In this document: piece after piece, positions 61,637-64,000 of the stretch | How positions within the stretch are numbered: the first letter of the stretch is position 1 | How the letters are laid out: each line of letters opens with the position of its first letter | Source of the DNA: CAWIJJ01 sp963836405 | GTDB taxonomy: Bacteria > Acidobacteriota > Terriglobia > Bryobacterales > Bryobacteraceae | Length of the DNA: 64,000 bases | Assembly (NCBI GenBank): GCA_963836405.1 | Contig: CAWIJL010000006.1 | Coordinates: 186,001-250,000, forward strand | Direction of reading: 5' to 3' | Translations under genes and position numbers: made by a program | The notes under the pieces: generated by a model | What the model saw: only the letters and a program-made list of their open reading frames with translations | What the model was told of the DNA's origin: nothing | The model's database searches: none

Positions 61637-63474
61637 CGGTAGTCTCCGGGCCCAAAGGTGGCGTAGAAGAAGTAGCTGTCGCGGAAGCTGTTCCAGGCCA
61701 GTTGCATCCCCGCCTCGCGCGTGGGCGCCTGGAGCATCAGTTGACGGAACGCCGCCATCCGGTCCATCGTCTGCTGGTCGATGTGGAAACCCTCCGCTGC
61801 GATGGCATTCCCGCTCATTGCCGTATAGAGCGCCATCGCCTCCTGGAAGTAGCGCGGCGTGCGGCGGGTGCCGTCGGGATTAATGTAGGCCGGCCCGCTC
61901 ATGTCGCGGATGTGGGCCATCAGGGCGCTGGCGGCCGGCAGGTTCCGGTCCAGCAGATACGATCCCATCAGGAACTCGAAGGCCATGCGGTTGGCAGGAT
62001 CCTGTTCCAACTGGTCCAGCAGCAGCCGCTCCATATCGCCCTCCGGCTGGTCGGCCCGCTGCCAGACCTGAATGGCGTCGTCCTTCCGCAGCATGCGGCG
62101 CCGCAGCACGGCAAGATATTCATCGTTTGCCAGCGACGGGTCCTGGTCCAGTTCGGTCAGGCGCCTTTTGGCCCACGCGCTCGAAACCGGGTCGAAGGTC
62201 AGGACGTTCAGAAACTTCCGGGCTGCGGCCGTCTGGCCCTTCACCAGGTTGACATCGGACATGATCCGGTACACGCGCGGATCGGAATGGCCCAATACCA
62301 TCGCCTCGCTGCCGTACCGTTCCGCTTCGTTCACGCGGCCGAGGCGCAGGCACAAATCCGTCAGCCGGAGCATGTAGGGCACGAAGGAGTCCACGCGAAA
62401 CTTCAGCAGCATTGAACCGGTTTGCGGATAGCGAAACATCTCATCGCCCAGCCGGTTCGTCTCGTGCAGCGCGAGGTTGATCTCGTAGCGGCTCAGGCTG
62501 TTGAATTCGCCCTCGGCGAGGTGCCCGGCGGCATCGAGAACCGCCGGCCAATTGGCCTGCGCAATTTCATAGTCGAGCGCGATGAGGCGGCGGTCGCGGC
62601 CCGTGTAGTGAAACGCCGCTGCCGCAACCCCGGCAAGAGCCAGGACCGGTGCCGCCGTGGCCGCCGCCATCGCAAGGCGCCGCCGCCAGACCGGAATCTT
62701 GCGAGCCCCGGTTGACCGGCTCCGGCGGACCGCGAACGCAGTCCCCACCGCAAAAAAGGCAAACAGACCCCAGCAGAGCGCCGTCCGCGGAAAATCTCCG
62801 GTGAACCAGGTTCGCGCGGGCGCTGCGACCTCCGCCAGTCGCAACGCTTCCACCGTCCAGGGCATCGCCGCGGCCAGGGGCAGATATGCGGCCCACATCG
62901 GGAAGCGAGGGCGCCTCGAGAATCGGAGGATCGCCGCTCCGGGGGCCAGGAATACGAGCGCCATCCCCCCGAGGTAGTAGGTGATTCCAGCCAGGGCGGC
63001 GAATATCCCGAGCAGCGCGGCCTCATTTCGCCATCGCCCGGAGACTCGTGCAAATACAACGGCGGCCGCGATCCCGGCGAGAGCAGCCAGCGCCAGCGGA
63101 GTGTGGTCGTAATAAAGGTTGAAGAAGTAGAGCAGGAACAGCGGCGGCGCATAGCGCACCAGCGCGATGGGCCGGCCGGCGACGGCGCGGAAGTAGAGGT
63201 CCGTCATGCCGGCCACCGCAGCGGCCTGAACCGTGAAGACCAGGGCGCCGGCCCACTGGAATGCATAGGCCTGGGCGATCAGCGCGTAAAGGTAGTCGGC
63301 CGCTCCGCCGGGGTAGCGCAGGAATTGCGAGGCGAAGCCCGGAACCGTGGAGAACACCGGACCTTGCCAGTGGAAAACCAGGCGGGGGTTCAGTCCGGCG
63401 CCAACGTACACCAGAAACGCGGCGAAGAAGGCGATGTCCCGCCACCTGGCCGCGTCCGGCCGGGGAAAACTCAT
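61633..63474 (-). CDS. Multipass membrane protein with TPR-like tail, DUF6057-like
   Basis: 613 residues. The first half has about nine membrane segments (FFAAFLVYVGAGL, PPLFLLYFFNLYYDHTPLALAALAGIAAAVVF, WGLFAFFAVGTAFAV). The second half is soluble with helical repeats that resemble TPR (RVNEAERYGSEAMVLGHSDPRVYRIM, GQTAAARKFLNVLTFDPVSSAWAKRRL) and ends FRDSYFFYATFGPGDYR. This layout matches my recollection of DUF6057 proteins in Bacteroidetes; that name is tentative. First gene of a two-gene operon with the c-heme/propeller protein. A folded hairpin (63507-63534) lies in its leader. Confidence 0.75.
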   Translation of the reverse strand: MSFPRPDAARWRDIAFFAAFLVYVGAGLNPRLVFHWQGPVFSTVPGFASQFLRYPGGAADYLYALIAQAYAFQWAGALVFTVQAAAVAGMTDLYFRAVAGRPIALVRYAPPLFLLYFFNLYYDHTPLALAALAGIAAAVVFARVSGRWRNEAALLGIFAALAGITYYLGGMALVFLAPGAAILRFSRRPRFPMWAAYLPLAAAMPWTVEALRLAEVAAPARTWFTGDFPRTALCWGLFAFFAVGTAFAVRRSRSTGARKIPVWRRRLAMAAATAAPVLALAGVAAAAFHYTGRDRRLIALDYEIAQANWPAVLDAAGHLAEGEFNSLSRYEINLALHETNRLGDEMFRYPQTGSMLLKFRVDSFVPYMLRLTDLCLRLGRVNEAERYGSEAMVLGHSDPRVYRIMSDVNLVKGQTAAARKFLNVLTFDPVSSAWAKRRLTELDQDPSLANDEYLAVLRRRMLRKDDAIQVWQRADQPEGDMERLLLDQLEQDPANRMAFEFLMGSYLLDRNLPAASALMAHIRDMSGPAYINPDGTRRTPRYFQEAMALYTAMSGNAIAAEGFHIDQQTMDRMAAFRQLMLQAPTREAGMQLAWNSFRDSYFFYATFGPGDYR

Positions 63475-63875
63475 AACGACCGCATTTTAACAGGTGTCGA
63501 GGCGTTGTGGAGTTTTTAGGGTCTAAAGCTCCACTATTCCGGTTTGGGGGGCTGGGTGGCCCTCCGAGGGGCCTACCGAACTTTGTAGGCGGGAATTCGC
63601 CGGGGCCCGGTCCGTTCCCAGAAATACGTCGGCGCAAACCCGCTTTTCGGCCCCTGTCGGGCCTTTTGGCAGAGTCGGAATCGTGTTTTTCACTCCCGAT
63701 TTCAGAAGCAGAAAACTCCCGGAAACCATAATCGACAATTAACGTTTTTTAATGCGTTCTTGCCGTGACTTTCCGTTTGTAAGGGTGCTACATCCATAAC
63801 AGATTCACAGGTATGAAACGGTAGTACAGCAACCGGGCGTCGCCGTGGGACGCCGCAAAGAGAAAGGTCGGTCTC
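63475..63875. other. 400-bp intergenic region with several hairpins
   Basis: The only gene-free stretch above 300 bp. On paper it can fold into four stems: GTGGAG/CTCCAC with inner TTTAG/CTAAA (63507-63534), GCCTAC/GTAGGC (63571-63590), GGCCC/GGGCC followed by TTTT (63649-63667), and GGCGTC/GACGCC (63836-63854) just before the ribosome-binding site of the next gene. The two flanking genes are divergent, so it must hold both promoters; TAAAAT on the minus strand (63489-63484) is a candidate -10 box for the DUF6057-like gene. I found no conserved riboswitch core and no clear promoter for the plus gene. Confidence 0.5.
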
Positions 63876-64000
63876 GTGTTTGCAAGACGTCTGTTATACC
63901 TCTGTGCCGCGTTAGCTCTCCTGGTGGGAAGCGCGTTCGGCCAGGTAACTTCCGGAACTATCACTGGTATTGTTGTGGACCCTGGCGATGCCAGCGTCCC
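63876..64000 (+). CDS. Start of an Oar-like TonB-dependent receptor, cut by window edge
   Basis: 41 complete codons from GTG 63876, with AAAGG 8 nt before it. MFARRLLYLCAALALLVGSAFGQ is a signal peptide in the first 23 residues, followed by VTSGTITGIVVDPGDASV, the start of a carboxypeptidase regulatory-like (CarboxypepD_reg) domain. In Acidobacteria this start usually belongs to a very large Oar-like TonB receptor of around 1000-1200 residues. The rest is outside the window, so the family is inferred from the start only. Confidence 0.7.
   Translation, partial: MFARRLLYLCAALALLVGSAFGQVTSGTITGIVVDPGDASV

Noticed and set aside
1..64000. CRISPR array, tRNA or rRNA genes, prophage or insertion sequences
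   Set aside because: I saw no regular direct repeats, cloverleaf-like arms with CCA/T-loop patterns, rRNA cores, transposases or integrases; small RNA genes could still be missed by eye.

Overview
The window reads as high-GC chromosome of an Acidobacteriota bacterium of the Solibacter/Bryobacterales type. This is inferred from family content: two proteins with the C-terminal beta domain TIGR03437 that is abundant in Solibacter (46377-47786, 51185-52774), two FtsX/MacB-like permeases of the acidobacterial ADOP type, one behind a PadR regulator (2906-5270, 55743-58744), and the start of an Oar-like TonB receptor at the right edge. BamD, TolC, an RND pump and an LptA-like protein imply a diderm envelope. 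I saw no rRNA, tRNA, CRISPR array, insertion sequence or prophage. Genes are packed tightly, often with 4-bp ATGA overlaps or overlapping 3' ends; only one gene-free stretch exceeds 300 bp (63475-63875).

Layout. 1-5.3 kb: PhzF-like enzyme (cut by the edge), a small secreted protein, a vapBC-type toxin-antitoxin pair, a GH16 glucanase and a frameshifted ADOP permease. 5.3-12.4 kb: ABM monooxygenase plus iron-type alcohol dehydrogenase, a zinc-ribbon methyltransferase, an Rrf2 regulator followed by clpP, a GH95 fucosidase and two small proteins sharing a motif. 12.3-15.4 kb (minus): phosphate-uptake operon DUF47-pit-dinB and a TtcA-like tRNA thiolase. 15.5-21.3 kb (plus): housekeeping run rsmB-rpe-bamD-response regulator-yajQ-hydrolase. 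21.3-31 kb: LptA-like protein, metzincin-like protease, divergent rhaA/rhaB, thymidine kinase and an M16 peptidase pair (one active, one lacking the zinc motif). 31-39.2 kb (minus): one efflux locus tolC-RND-MFP-histidine kinase-response regulator. 39.3-46.2 kb: subtilase, then a glycyl-radical dehydratase and its radical-SAM activase (HypE/HypD-like) beside an unrecognised 368-residue protein. 46.3-55.7 kb: TIGR03437 proteins, MFS transporter, ArsR-SRPBCC-DoxX operon, DinB, pgk, M20 amidohydrolase. 55.7-64 kb: PadR-ADOP, myo-inositol oxygenase, YjbQ, a c-heme/beta-propeller protein with a multipass membrane partner, and the Oar-like receptor.

Together the genes suggest a heterotroph degrading plant or microbial polysaccharide (GH16, GH95, rhamnose, inositol), with some oxygen-sensitive chemistry (glycyl-radical enzyme) beside oxygen-dependent chemistry (inositol oxygenase). 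Four genes between 2.9 and 24.3 kb carry five single-base frameshifts, every one repaired by removing one base from a homopolymer run; this looks more like sequence over-calls than gene decay. Several regulators have a -10 box 6-7 nt before a GTG start, consistent with leaderless mRNAs.
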